Below are positions 11,540-24,204 of a stretch of DNA of 64,000 nt, piece after piece. Position 1 is the first letter of the stretch. Every line of letters starts with the position of its first letter. The notes beneath the pieces were generated by a model that made no database searches, had not been told where the DNA came from, and saw only the letters and a list, made by a program, of their open reading frames with translations. Source of the stretch: Epiperipatus broadwayi (taxonomy: Eukaryota > Onychophora > Udeonychophora > Euonychophora > Peripatidae); assembly GCA_028023455.1 (NCBI GenBank), contig JAQFVV010006294.1:498001-562000 (forward strand). Reading direction: 5' to 3'. The position numbers were made by a program, and so were the translations under genes.

Positions 11540-13077
11540 TATAAGTATAGATGGACAGCAACAATTTATGATTAAATTGGAAATTTTCAGAGTTAAAATG
11601 AATATAGAAATAGATAGTGCATCAGGGATAATCTATAATATCAGACAGACTGGAGAGCACTATCAGCAGTGGACTCTAGATTAAAACTTGAAAAAACTAA
11701 CATAAAAGCCTGGGATGTAAGCAGCAATGCATTAAACTTACTGGGGAAAATACAGACATTGGTTAGATACAGTAATAAAATAAATAGATTGCTGTTATAC
11801 ATAGTACAAGGAAGATTCGGCCTTATAATAGGCAGGGACTGATTTAAAGCAATTGGAATTCAAATTAGTGTAATAAAAAAAATTCCCTCAAAAGAGAAGT
11901 TAAAAATAAATATCCAAACCTATTTACCTATGAGTTAGGGGTGATAGATACAAGTCTGGTAGAGGTGGAGCTAGTTATCAAGGCACACCCCACAATTTGT
12001 AAATCACGAAAGATAACATTTTCTCAAAGAATAAAAGTAGAAAAAAAATTTGGTTATTGGTCAATAAAGGCATATTGACACTAGTAGAAATGTCTGACTG
12101 GGCTATACCTATAGTTGTATTTACAAAACCCAATGAAAACATACTCATATGCAGTGACTATAGAGTAACAGTAAACAAGTTTTTAAATAAGGGAGGGTAC
12201 CCGGTATCTAATGTAAGAGAGGTACTTAACAAGTTTACAAAAAGCATCATACTTTGCAAAACTTGATTTAAATTCAGCTTTTCACCAGATCCTAGTGTCA
12301 GAAAAAATGGAAAAAATATTAACGATCACAACACTTTGGGGTTGTTTAAGTGCAAGAGATTGCCGTTCAGCAAATCAACAGCCCCAAATATATTTCAGGT
12401 AAAAAATTTGAGGGCATCATACCCAATTTTGATGATATATTAAATACAGCAGAGTCAGAAGAGAGCTTTCATCAAAAATTGATTACGGTATACGCAAAAT
12501 TAAATAATTTTGGAATAAAACTAAATGCCAAAAAAGTGTATGGAATACAAAAGAAATAGTTTTTTAGGACATGTAATCTCTGCAAAGGGAAGCACCCTTT
12601 GCCACAAAAAGTAAAATCCATAGAAAAGACAGAAAAAACAATGAAGTCAAAGAATTGCAGGTATTTTTATGCCTGATTAACTATATCAAATCATTCCTAC
12701 AGAAATAAATCCAATGCAGCAAAACCCCTTTTCGAGTTACTTAAAAAGAATCAAAAGTGGCAGTGGTTAAAAATCCATGATGATGCTTTTAAATGCACTA
12801 AAGGCCTACTATCATCAGAAAAATTATTGGTCCATTGTAAAGGCCTATTATCATCAGAAAAATTATTCGTCCATTTTGGCAATAATCAAGAAATAATTTT
12901 AACCACAAATGCCTCAGAATAGGGGTAGGGCAGTTCTATGTCATCCAAGCAATAATGGAGACTGACCTATTGCCTATGCTTACATATCCCTCTCCAAAGC
13001 TGAGAAATACTACAGATAAAGAGGCTTTTGCAATAATATTTGGACTAAAGAAATTCTACCAATATATATATATATAT
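11540..13077 (+). pseudogene. pol fragment: protease, reverse transcriptase and start of RNase H
   Basis: A protease-like 'IEIDSASG' (about 11600-11630, retroviral-type D-S-A replacing D-T-G/D-S-G) is followed by reverse transcriptase blocks spread over three frames. These are 'WAIPIVVFTKP' and 'CSDYRVTVN' (about 12090-12170), 'FAKLDLNSAFHQILVSE' (about 12258-12305), the catalytic-region 'NFDDIL' (about 12427), and 'FGIKLNAKK'. RNase H begins with 'TTDKEAFAIIFGLKKFYQY', and at 13077 the frame runs into the palindromic insertion. There are several frameshifts and stops. The block order is that of Ty3/gypsy pol. Confidence 0.85.
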
Positions 13078-14416
13078 TGTGCCCTTTTCTATAGGTCAGT
13101 AATAGTTTATAACAGTCAATTACTAAAAATTTTAAATTTTAGATTATGTTCTTTTAATACATTAATTATATTAAGTCAATTATATCTTTAAAGCACAATT
13201 TGAAGCTAAAGAGAATACGTAGTATAAAATCATTTAAAAATAGTTATGTAAAGTTTAAAATATTGTTTCATATGGTTGTAAAAGCTGGCCATATTAAATA
13301 ACACAGCTATAAATAATTAAAAGTATATTTAAAAATTCGATTTTAATAGTTTAAAAACATATAATTTAATAAATGCTATGTTTAAATTTGCAAATCATAT
13401 TTATAGTCTGTAAGAATACCTATTCCTATTGTTAATTCTTACTTTAGCTTGAGAACAAATTTACGTATTTTCAATTTATAGTAGAATTATATTTCAAAAT
13501 CAGAAATTATGACATAATGAACCCAAAATATTATTTAAAATATTACTTTTAAATAAATTATTATTTTATTAAAACTATTTAAACATTTAAAATAACTTTT
13601 AAAATAATTTTAATAACCTATTCCATTTTTTTTTAATATTCAATTTATCTTGTTTTTATTTAAATAAAATATTTAATTTTTATTATAACTGTATTCGTCT
13701 TTATGATACTATTTAAAACATTACATCATTTAAATATGCAATAACGACAGTTAACTTAATATTTATTATTATTGGCTTTTATGATAGGCAATAATTCTAT
13801 CCAATTCTATAATATAACTTTTAAAATATTTTAAACTTTGTTATTATTTCAAACACGCGTGTGTGTGATCGTATGTAATATACAAGTCACATGATCAATA
13901 ACTTTGACAGACGATTTTTAATCTATTTCTCTGCCTAGATTTATAAAATTGATACACTTATTATATTATATAAAATAATTATAAAAATTTGGAAGAATAA
14001 TTTAGAAAATATAGAATTAAATATAATTCTCACCATCATAAAGTTTATTTTTAAAATGTACGATATTAATTTTTGTTTATTAAATATGATTATAAATTTA
14101 AACACTGTATTTATTAACTTATCAGTTTTAAACTATTAAAATCGAATTTTTAAATATACTTTTAATATTTATAGCTGTGTTATTTAATATAGCCAGCTTT
14201 TACAACCATATGAAACAATATTTTAAACTTTACTTAACTACTTTTTAAATAATTCGCTATAATTTTATATACCACGTATTTTCTTTAGCTTTAAATTGTA
14301 CTTTAAAAATATAATTGACAAACTATAATTAATGTATTAAAAGAACATATTCTAAAATTTAAAATTTTTAGTAATTGATTGTTATGAACTATTACTGACC
14401 TATAGAAAACGGCACA
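13078..14416. mobile_element. 1.34-kb palindromic DNA element inserted in gypsy RNase H
   Basis: The outer ends are inverted repeats, 'tgtgcccttttctataggtc' left and 'gacctatagaaaacggcaca' right, one mismatch. The inverted similarity continues inward for about 320 bp per arm (for example 'gttgtaaaagctggcc' and 'ggccagctttta'-like sequence). The element sits inside a (TA)n run in the gypsy RNase H: 'FYQYIY' is on its left and '(T)ADH' of the next RNase H block on its right. The AT-rich centre includes a 'cacgcgtgtgtgtgatcgta' stretch. There is no open frame, so it is non-autonomous. A related, left-truncated copy lies at about 24205-25047. The TA-run target suggests a TA-preferring transposase, but the superfamily is not identifiable. 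Confidence 0.85.
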
Positions 14417-15510
14417 ATATATATATATATACAGCAGATCATTTCAAATCATAACGTATCATAAACTGTTACTAGATATATTGGCAAGTGATAGACTAGC
14501 TCCTGACTATTTGGCCCTAGAATGCTAAAATTGAGAAATATACTGACATCATATGACTACAAGCTGGTATACAAGAAGGGAAAAGAGATACAGCATGCAA
14601 ATGCATTGTTCAGAAACTCCAACAGACAGGAATTGCTGATGAATAAGATAGATTCACTATATAGATTCTATTTAGTACGAGATTCTCAACAGTAAAATAA
14701 TATAAAAATGGATGAGAGAAAGAATATCAACTGTTAAAAAGCTGGATTATGAATGGCTGGCCAACAAAGAAGCCACAATGCATGGGTCCAGCTTTTTTGG
14801 ACTAATAGAAATGATTGTTTATTTAGTAAAGGGTGCACATCAATGAGACAGGGTAGTTATACCATCAAAAGAAAAAAATAATGTATTAAACTTGTTACAT
14901 GAAGGCATGCAAAAGCTTTAGTGCATAACTATATTTGGTGGCCAAGAATAACAATCGACATAGAAAACCACAGAGCAACATGAAACCACAAAAATATATA
15001 TCCTGGCCTAAAACAAATAGACCATGGCAGAGACTCCACATGGACCATGAAGGTCTTATTAATGACAAAATATTATTAGTACTGGTTCATGCATATTCAA
15101 AATGGGCCGAATATCACATTGTCAAAAATATGAGTGCTTATGAAACAATAAAATACTAAAAGCAATTTTCTCATGCTATGGATTATCAGAAGTAATGGTC
15201 ACTGACAATGACACTGGATTTACAATGCAAGAGATGAAAGAATATTTGAAAAACAACAGAATCAGACACATATGTGCACCCCCTACCACCCAGAGTCCAA
15301 CAGCCTCATGGAGAAGGCCATACAAATAATTAAAAAAGCAATAAGAAAATTTCTGAGTAGCAACAATCAAGAAGCTTTATATGAAGCAATGCTGTATCAA
15401 CACTCAATGCCATCAAAAACTACAAACAAATCACCAGCAGAGTTGCTAATGTGCAGAAAATTTCACATTAAACTAGACATGGTAATACCAAAGGATTAGC
15501 ATTTTCATCA
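14417..15510 (+). pseudogene. pol fragment: end of RNase H and integrase
   Basis: RNase H resumes after the inserted element with 'LRNILTSYDYKLVYKKGKE' and 'HANALFRN' (about 14530-14620). The integrase core is visible as 'PWQRLHMDHEG' followed by 'LVLVHAYSKWAEYHIVKN' (about 15030-15130), then in other frames 'VTDNDTGF' (about 15196) and 'YHPESNSLMEKAIQIIKKAI' (from about 15284), the region with the last catalytic acidic residue (here E in 'MEKA'). Stops and frameshifts separate these blocks. Integrase inserts the cDNA into the genome in active relatives. Confidence 0.83.
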
Positions 15511-15948
15511 TATGAGTGAAGGAAAAAGTTCCAAATTTGGTGAAAAAGTATGGATATTCGATATGCTGCAAAAGAAATGGATCAAAGGTTTAATTATGGG
15601 AAGGCAATCCAGATAAATAGTAACATCAAAAATGGAAATGGTAAACAATACAAAAAACATATAAACCATGTTCATTGCTGAACAATAAAGGAGACGCTAT
15701 AACCAATGATAATAATACCAGACATTGAAGAATCAGAAAAACAGACTGGAGAACGAGAATGTGAACAGATAAATCCATATGCTGAAAAATGAGAATCTAC
15801 AGCCACAAGATCATAGTAAAGCTGAAACAAAAATAGAGATTGAATCCAGGGAAAAACAAAGATTGCCAGACCCCAGTGAAGTAAATGTAAACCAAAAAAA
15901 TTGCAGGATTACATGTAAATGAAAGAATTTATGGAGTAAGGGGAGGAT
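15511..15948 (+). other. 3' internal region of gypsy with polypurine tract
   Basis: This is decayed pol C-terminus and untranslated sequence. It ends in a purine run (about 15935-15947, 'gagtaaggggagga') directly before the 3' LTR, the expected plus-strand primer site. No additional ORF is seen. Confidence 0.6.
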
Positions 15949-16536
15949 TGGAATATCTATTAATTACTAATAAAATGTGCATTTAAATTTACATTACTAA
16001 AATTACTGTCTAAAAATAGTTAAATAATAAAATGGATATAAATTAAAACATTAATTGAATAATGAGAATAAAACTAAAGTCTGATTTTGTAGGAATTCAA
16101 TTGTCAATAACTGATTAACAATCGAATTCTAGAAAGAACAAATGTTTAATAAAACCTAATAGATAAGATAAAAAACCGTCCATCTGGATACAGATGAACA
16201 GTTAGATTACTCCAGAAAAAAAAAGACAAAGAAAACTATTTAAGCAGAGGGAAAAACGAATGCAATATCTTTTTCTGGATTCCTTGTGTACTCCGCAACA
16301 TGTATGTGAAACAGTGGAAGAATGGTGGGGACTTGTTTCCAGACTCAGGATCTTGACTCCTGAAGGTAATCAAGACAACTAGGAATTAAACAGATCACCC
16401 TGATCTTATTATAATTTATATGTGCCTCAAGGGCTCACAGAACTAAAGAAACATTTGCCAGAATTAGGTAAATAGTGATTTAATTAATCATTAATAGTGT
16501 GATTAAGCAGGAGACTTTAATTGTGAGGATATTGAC

Positions 16537-16573
<37 letters not shown>

Positions 16574-16764
16574 ATTTATTATTATAACCTATGTATAGCA
16601 AATACATATGTATATATTGCTAGAATATATTTGTCCTGTTGTCTTGTATTAAAATTAGTTATAAATTGATCCTCAGTGGGTTATTTAGTTATTTGAAAAA
16701 CGGAATAATTTTAGAAATCATTTGCTAGTCTTAATCGAGATAAAGTTAAGATCAAGACATAGCA
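15949..16764 (+). repeat. 3' LTR of the gypsy element (816 bp)
   Basis: Partner of 9831-10638. It has the same TG start and CA end, is followed by target duplication GGTCC (16765-16769), and has an internal (TA)n of different length and position. Confidence 0.92.
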
Positions 16765-16984
16765 GGTCCCAAAAAAATAAATAAATAAAAACCATTTGAG
16801 TAAAAGCTTTTATGATATTATCTAATTTGAATTTAAAAAACTAAAAATATCTCTAAATTTTCACAACCCACAAAACTTCATTAATGTATTCTATCTGATT
16901 ACCATACTATAATATATATATATAAACAATAAACGCTAACCATACTATAATATATATATATATATAAACAATACACACACATAT

Positions 16985-17775
16985 ATAACTAATTTATTCT
17001 TTCATTATACTGAATGTTTACTATAGTAAATAGAGGGATGGATTTTCAATCTATATTCATTCTCCATCCCATCTCAAGCGATATACATGACCACATACAT
17101 GTGAAAAACATAAATGATTCCCAATATACATATTTCATGCAGAACCAGAACTTATCAGTGAGGCTAGATTATAATCTCTCACTCATATATACAGTCAATT
17201 CTGGTTTATATTAAGATAGCAGTTCCTTACACTTTAATGGGCAAGCTTCGATCTTGTCACCATTCCAACAATTCAACTGTCTATTTCATTGAAAAACTAA
17301 TGATGTGGATTTGATATTGTAGTCATTTCCATGAAGACATTACATCAATCTAAGCCCTCATATAATTGAACCATTATGAGAGGGATGGACTGGACTTATA
17401 CTATGATGTAATTTATTTCTAAGGAAATATTTAATTAACATATTCATTCATTATACTGAATGTTTATTATAATACATAGAGGGATTTGAACTTATGATTT
17501 TCAATCTATATTGTTTGAGATGGATTGGAAAATAAATATAGACTGAAAATCCTAAGTTCAAATCCCTCTATGTGTTATATAATAAACATTCAGTATAATG
17601 AATAGGTTAATTACATATTATTTTGGAAATATGTTACATCATAGTATAGGTCCAGCCCATTCATCTCATATTAATATAGATGAATATGTAATGATCCAAT
17701 AATGTAATGTCTACATGGGTATGACTACAATATAAAAATTACAAATATTTTCATCGTGAAACTCTGAATTATTAT
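16985..17775. repeat. Family B repeat cluster with inverted arms
   Basis: Two similar forward units start with 'cattatactgaatgtttact' (about 16997) and 'cattatactgaatgtttatt' (about 17447). Around 17530 the second unit turns back on itself ('atttgaacttatgattttca' against 'tgaaaatcctaagttcaaat'), and its reverse arm runs to about 17705. The unit shares 'accacatacatg', 'caatatacatatttcatgc' and 'agaacttatcag' words with copies at 25-26.7 kb and 62.4 kb. It contains a tRNA B-box-like 'agttcaaatccc', which hints at a tRNA-related origin. Confidence 0.7.
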
Positions 17776-18394
17776 CTATAACTTTTTATGAGTGAATCTT
17801 ATTTGCTTATAAATATATTTAGAAAATTAATATTTCCAATTTTCATACATATAAAGTATTAATCTCTGATCTATCCCTCATATAAAGCCAAAGCATGAAT
17901 TAAAAGCAGTTTTTTGGTTTAAACGTGGGTTAAGACAAAGCTATTATTAGATGGTATTATTTCAATTTGAAATAAATTGGTAATTTACTTAGTTACAACA
18001 TAATTGGAATTTATTCGAAAAATATATAGAGTAACCTTATTTAAAATGTTAATATATATATACAAATATAAGAATCAAATTAGTATGCCTAAATAAATAT
18101 GTAATTAATGAAATAAAGTAATCTCTTCTTTCCACTTCGAAATAATACTCTGTTGTCAAAGAATTAAGAATAGTATGGATCAATCTAGTTCTTAAGCTTT
18201 TAATGTTTATAAGCTAATCCTTGCCAACAGTGATAGAAATATAGAATGAATTAAACATGTCAGTTAGATAAAAAAATGACATTAATAATTATTAAATTAA
18301 TTGTCAAATTATACATGGATAGAAAGTGAATCTCATTTTCTGACCAAAGAATGTTGGTGACTATGATTATTTAAAAAAAAAAAAAAACAAGATA
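17776..18394. other. AT-rich intronic sequence, nothing recognised
   Basis: No open frame longer than expected by chance and no repeat partner was found by eye. Confidence 0.35.
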
Positions 18395-18735
18395 TAAAAA
18401 TGTATAGATACTAAGTTGGGTTCAGATCCGTATGACTATATAAGCAAATAAGCTTGGATTGAAAACATTGTTTTCATTCTGGGCTCAAAGCTTTATAGTT
18501 AACTAAAAAGGTAAAAAGTGACTGTTAGAGATTGCATCAGATCCAAAGATCTAGGTGCATGTTCTTAAACCCAAGACTTCTAGCTAATGAAAGTCACAAG
18601 CAAAATATTAGTCTGGGGATATTGGATGAATATGCACAAGATAGAGATTTTGATGGCCAAATTCTTCTAGCATCCATTATTTACTAAGGCTTGCATTTAG
18701 TGACACTATTGTATGGAGAGAGTTGCTACTGCTTC
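18395..18735. repeat. Family A, single right arm, diverged
   Basis: One arm only, in the reverse orientation. It has the words 'gactatataagc', 'agatctaggtgca', 'tagtctggggatattggatg' and 'ttgtatggagagagtt' in family order, but with more substitutions than the copies at 0.5 and 32 kb. No inverted partner is adjacent, so this is either a truncated foldback or a monomer copy. Confidence 0.65.
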
Positions 18736-20420
18736 TATTATCTAATTTCATAGTTTTTCAAATGATCTTCTTATTCACTAAAATTGGGTTTTCTATCATT
18801 AATATTATAAAAAGCACTTATATCACATAAACTTTTTCATTATTTCCAAAATTAAAAATTATTTATAAAAATCATCAAGAGTATCATAAATTTCAACTCT
18901 CTCTGGTCTTATATAAATATTTTGGGAGTAAAAGTTTCCAATTCCTGGTATTGAAAATCCTTATTTCTCCAATCATTTTAAATGGACTCAATCTTTGGAT
19001 TGTAAATTAATACTCTCAAAATGTTTGAATATGACATTCTTCAAACTGCTAAATATTTCTTTCTCCTTAATTGAGATTAGTGCATGCAAATATTATAGAT
19101 CTGCAAATAAAAAATCTTTAAAATGTAATGCACAATGCTATATCTTGGATTCTAATGCAGACTTTTAGCAAACACAGTAATTAGTCTCATGGAAGACATA
19201 AATTATGATGCTCAACACTTATTTGATCAACAGTGATACAAAGTATATATATGATATTTTTTCACATTCACAAACAATCACAGATTATTAAGAATTATGA
19301 GTAGGTTTTGTAAAATTTTGTTATATTATTAGAAGGCCATATAATGTCTCTTTTTCTCAAAATATGAGAAATACTCTAATCTCATCTAAACGGGAATTAT
19401 TATTTTTTTATCTTGTCTGAGTTTAATGAAAGGAAATTTGTAGGCATTGGAGCTTAAGGCCTCTGGATATGAATCCAAATTTCTAAGCAGTAACAATTTA
19501 TTTTTATTTTTAAAACAAAATTTTGTCAATGTTTGTACATCCTGATATTTTATCAGGCACTCTGGTTACTAAATATTATGTTCAATGTAATAACTTTTCT
19601 ATCCTGTCTTATATCTATAATCAATAGAGCATATGTATTATGAAGATTTAATTGTATGAATAGTTATGGTCTCAAAAATTCTTCATTCTCTGGGATCCAC
19701 TAAAATCACTTGATAATGATGAGAATATCAGTTTATCTAATTTGTTTAGGAATAAATAATAACTAAGTATTATCATATTCATTGTGTCTCACTCTCCTAT
19801 CTTATTCTAAAGATTGTATACTTTGTTATTTAATGCAATCTATTGTGTACCTAAATCAAGATTCTAATAAAAAGGTAAATCTTGATTATTAACTTGAAGC
19901 TAACTGTTGTCATTTGGGGAAATATTACTACTGAAAAGGTTTTATTATTTTCTTCTTATAAATCCTAATTATATTGATGGATAATTAGTCTAATTTTTAT
20001 TCTCATTTATTTATATTATTATGCCTTACATGGTTTAGTATGGTGGTATAATGGCAGATTCTGAGCTCAAGATCCATAGATCATGGCTTTGTTCTATGAT
20101 TTTTAGTGCTTGAACTTCTTATGTACTCTCAAGCTATAACTCATTCAATTTTTATTATCACTGTTATAATTATATTCATTTAATTTTGTGATTTTTTTCT
20201 TGTCTATTTATATCAATATAAACTAATGTTTATTAAGTATATATATATTGGGTTTCGTGCATGATTTTGATTAGAAATATAATTATATCTATAACCATGA
20301 AAATCTTCATATGAACATATATATATTATGACATTATCTGCTACAAATATACTATTTGTACTATTAAAATTACAATAATGGTATTGTTATAATTTAAAAG
20401 CTTAATATATATATATTCTA
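18736..20420. other. AT-rich intronic sequence with weak tRNA-like words
   Basis: No gene. Two short tRNA-like heads, near 19441-19490 ('ggatatgaatcc') and 20040-20090 ('tggtataatggcaga', 'gagctcaagatcc'), may be very old SINE remnants. The calls are weak. Confidence 0.3.
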
Positions 20421-23400
20421 ACCTCCCTCCGCGCATTCTCACCCCAAAATATACTGTTCATTACGAATATTACGGGTTCTAGCTCAGTTAACAAATAAAT
20501 AAATGAAATATTCAGCATTAATTAAAATGATTACTAGCTCTAATTTTAAAATACAAATTCGGTTCAATTTTAAAATGAATTAACAAATATTTACTATTTT
20601 CATGAGACATGGAGTGACAATACCGGGAACGAGATAGACTACATTGAGCCATTATCCACACGATACTACCTCAATGGCATAAGAACACTATCCCCCCTTT
20701 TTACTATACCAAATAACTAACTCATAGTATTCTTACGACTTTCTGAGCTCTATTCATTATGATTAAAATAATAATCATATCTTAATCTTCTTTATAACAA
20801 GAATCTAGCTTAATTAAATAAAATGAAGTAAAATAAAATAAAATCTCAGGTTCATAAATTGTATTCTAACTGATTTAAAATTACGGTAGTAAAATATGAA
20901 AAGGGAATTTTATGTTATAATCTACTACACAGCAACTAATAATAATAAAAAATAATAATAACAATAATAATATAATATAATCTTATTTCTTCCTAAATGA
21001 AATAAATAAATACGTACGTGGTAGTATTTTAATAATCTGACAACAGAATACGTGTGGCAACATTAGCATATAATTTAATGTAATATTGTGGCAACCGACT
21101 TATGACCAATAAATAATATAAAATTTATGATCTTTTAATTTTAACATACCAATAAATTCTCAAAATTCTTATAACAACTTTATGTTTACCTTTTGTGCAA
21201 AACCTATATGTCTGTTTCAATTATAAATGTATCGTGATTTCATGCATCCATGTGGAGAAATAACAACTCGGACACAAAAACTTTAAAACAAATTTAAAAC
21301 AAAGTTTATTAACAACATAAATAAATTAACAATATTTTTACACTATATACATTGGATATCCCTTACTTTCATATCTCAACTTAGTTTATTAGTTTATAAA
21401 TGAAATCAAAATATTATTTACTTTTCCTAGTTAAATCTTATTTTTTAACGCTTAAGAAAATACAGTATTATTACTTGATTTATTATTATGGTTAGCTTAT
21501 TACAAAATGCATTTCTTATATGATTATCACAAACACTTTTCATCCCTAATATTATTAAAATTACATTTTTTTTATAAAAATTTACATTTGTAATAAAATT
21601 CTACAACATAACAAAATTTAGTTTCATATTGGTTGTATGGAATCTTACAAAGTCAAAACACTATTCTACATTCGGTATTAGGTTTTTTATTATTCATTAT
21701 CCGATGTTTATTAATCCTAATATTCTCATTCAAGCCTTACTTCGGATGATATAATTATAACTATTAATATACCATGCACAAGTATATGTTTATTATACCT
21801 TATTGAATTTTCTCTTGATAAATATGCAATACTCATTCCCTTCAACATTAATATTAAAAAAAATTCAAATTTTATTATCACTTTTAAAATACTTGGTTTA
21901 GATTTCTTTTCAAAATCTTATATTTATTTCTGAATTAATTTTACAATGTATTATATGATTCTTTCTCTCTTTATGATATTTTGGACTTTCAATTTTAAAA
22001 TTACACAATTCTATACATTCAAGCAAATAAACTATTCTTACATAAACGATAACATATCTTCAGTTCTATTTTATTCATTATTTCTTTGAAAATATCTTTC
22101 TGACCGATGCAGATTCACGAAATAAGGATAGCGAAGATAGATGCATAGGATCAAAATACAACTAGAATATTACTCGTCATATACCTTGACAATCATGGCA
22201 CAGTGAATTAAAATACACTATAGAGGAGTGACCTTTACCTGTCTACCAACCTCTATTATAGGAACGATGCTAAAGCTATTTCTTCAGCTTTATTATAACA
22301 TCAAGAGTTTAAAGATATGCAAAACACTGTCCAAACCATATGTGTTCAGTCATAGGACTCAGTTAACTATACTAAATCACACAAAACTAAATATGATCCA
22401 AATCCCTTATATTTTCCTATTTCTTAAAAAAAAACATCATCTTGGTTTCCTCTCCACTAGTACTTCCAAGTCACTATCCGATCTTATTTCTCAAGATTTT
22501 TCTATACTGTACATCGACAAATACATATCTGCATTACTAACAATAATAAAATTCATTGATATTCTAAAACTATTCCACTGTTCTATAAGAAAATCTTTTT
22601 ACTACTTTCCTCCGTATATTTAATCATATACAAACTATTTAAATATCTGAATACTTTATCACATGAAAGTTCAAAAGAATCACACAATTGTTCTGTTAAA
22701 TTATATTATTAATATACTTTAAATAAATTGTTGCATGCATATTCCAAATTACTCCTATCTCATTATATGTTAAAATGTTGCATAAAATGTGTACATATAA
22801 TTAAGACTTTCACACTTCATTCTTAGGTCAATAGATGATCTAAAAAAAAAATACATTATGCATTATAAATAACAATTAAAATTACCAAACGACCTTTATC
22901 TCCTCAATCGCGTTCCGTAGGCTTCACCATCCATTTGATCTTTATAGATATAAGATTCACATCCATACACTTTATTTTAAACACTATTTCTATAATTTTA
23001 TCAAGCTATTATATTTAAATTTTAATATTACTAAATTTATGTTTTATGTTTTCCCTAAATTTTAAAAAAAAATTAGTAAAAAATATTCAAACTATATTTA
23101 CTGTACTCCTTCATCAAATTTTCCTGAAAACCGTTCATACTAAAGCCAAAAATAAAAATTGTTTATCATTTCTTTTCCATTCACTTAATGTTCCTCTCCC
23201 TGCTTGTTCAATTTTAAGGTAAAACAAATATTATTTCGTTCAATAAATATTCAGGAATGATAATCCTTGGTTTTTATAATATTTAATACAATTATTAATG
23301 ATGATATTAGTTAATCCCGTAAAGAAAACTTCTAAATATTCTCTTCTAATATTTCTTGCTAATATTTTCTCCCGCACAACTTTTACGATGCATCTTCTCA

Positions 23401-24204
23401 GTATTTTGATTTAAATATTCAATAAAACTTTTCTGCTTCCATGGATTCATTTCATTAAGTAAATTAGATTTATATTCTCCAAATCTTTATCTTTATTAAG
23501 CATTTCTCTAATGAACACTTTATAATATTTTTAATTCTTCTTAGAGAAAGTTTTTCGGTTCCTTTTTCATAAAAACACAATAGCTCTTTCATATTATTAT
23601 TTTGTAACTTTTTTCCTTCTTTTAAAATTCTGGTACTATATACTTTGTAATGTTTCCTTTAAAAAGATAAACATTCTTTCTCCATTATAACTTTTACATA
23701 TTTTTTTCTTTATGATATATGCATCTTAAATATTTTCCATAGAGAAGAATAAAAAAACTTCAGAGTAGCCTTTTAAAAATGTGCGTCATAATTTTTCCTG
23801 ACGGCAAATAACTTTTCTTTTAAATTTTCTGTATAATGTCCAAATTATATTTATCTGAGTTCTAATGATTTTCTGGTTGATCACAAATAAACTGTATTCA
23901 AGGCACTTTACAATTATTTTTACTTTATCAATACTTTTAGGTACTTTTTTCTGTAGTATTTCCATTTTTACTGCAAGGTTTCGGCTAAACTTGAATAAAA
24001 ATCCTGGCAAGAAATCTTTTAAATTAGCCTTCCATTTAAAGGCAGTTCAAAATATTATATTTTAAAACAAAACTTTTAAAATAAATACAAAATTTTTTTA
24101 AATTATAACACTTTTCTAGCTTACGATCTTATACAGCTAAAAAATATGTTCCTCCTTCCTTTACTTACACATTCCTTCTCCCGCTCCGTCTAATTCCTAT
24201 TTTT
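20421..24204 (-). other. 3.8-kb tract of unknown origin, possibly decayed coding on the minus strand
   Basis: The composition changes at 20421, with more C-rich words such as 'cctccctccgcgcattctc' and a 'ggggggata' run on the minus strand at about 20690. There are no copies elsewhere in the window. On the minus strand between about 22.9 and 24.0 kb, short runs read like eroded protein, rich in Lys/Glu and broken by stops, including a 74-codon open frame at 23786-24010 with 'KVPKSIDKVKIIVKCLEYSL'. The tract ends where homology to the palindromic element of 13.1-14.4 kb begins (about 24205). It could be the transposase-bearing interior of an autonomous relative, or an unrelated old element. No family can be named. 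Confidence 0.3.

Larger units (their letters stand above)
9831..16764 (+). mobile_element. Ty3/gypsy LTR retrotransposon, complete but inactive
   Basis: Two long terminal repeats (9831-10638 and 15949-16764) start TGGAATAT and end ATAGCA, giving the canonical TG...CA. The 5-base target duplication GGTCC lies at 9826-9830 and 16765-16769. Between them, in the same orientation, are gag with a zinc knuckle, protease, reverse transcriptase, RNase H and integrase, the Ty3/gypsy order. A purine tract (about 15935-15947) abuts the 3' LTR. All coding parts carry stops and frameshifts, and a 1.34-kb palindromic element interrupts RNase H. The LTRs are similar but differ by many substitutions and indels, so the insertion is not recent. 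No env-like frame is seen after integrase. Confidence 0.93.

Noticed and set aside
22228-22623. 131-codon open frame on the plus strand
   Set aside because: It is Leu/Ile/Ser/Lys-rich with no recognisable domain, repeat or splice context, and lies opposite the region where the minus strand looks more like decayed coding.
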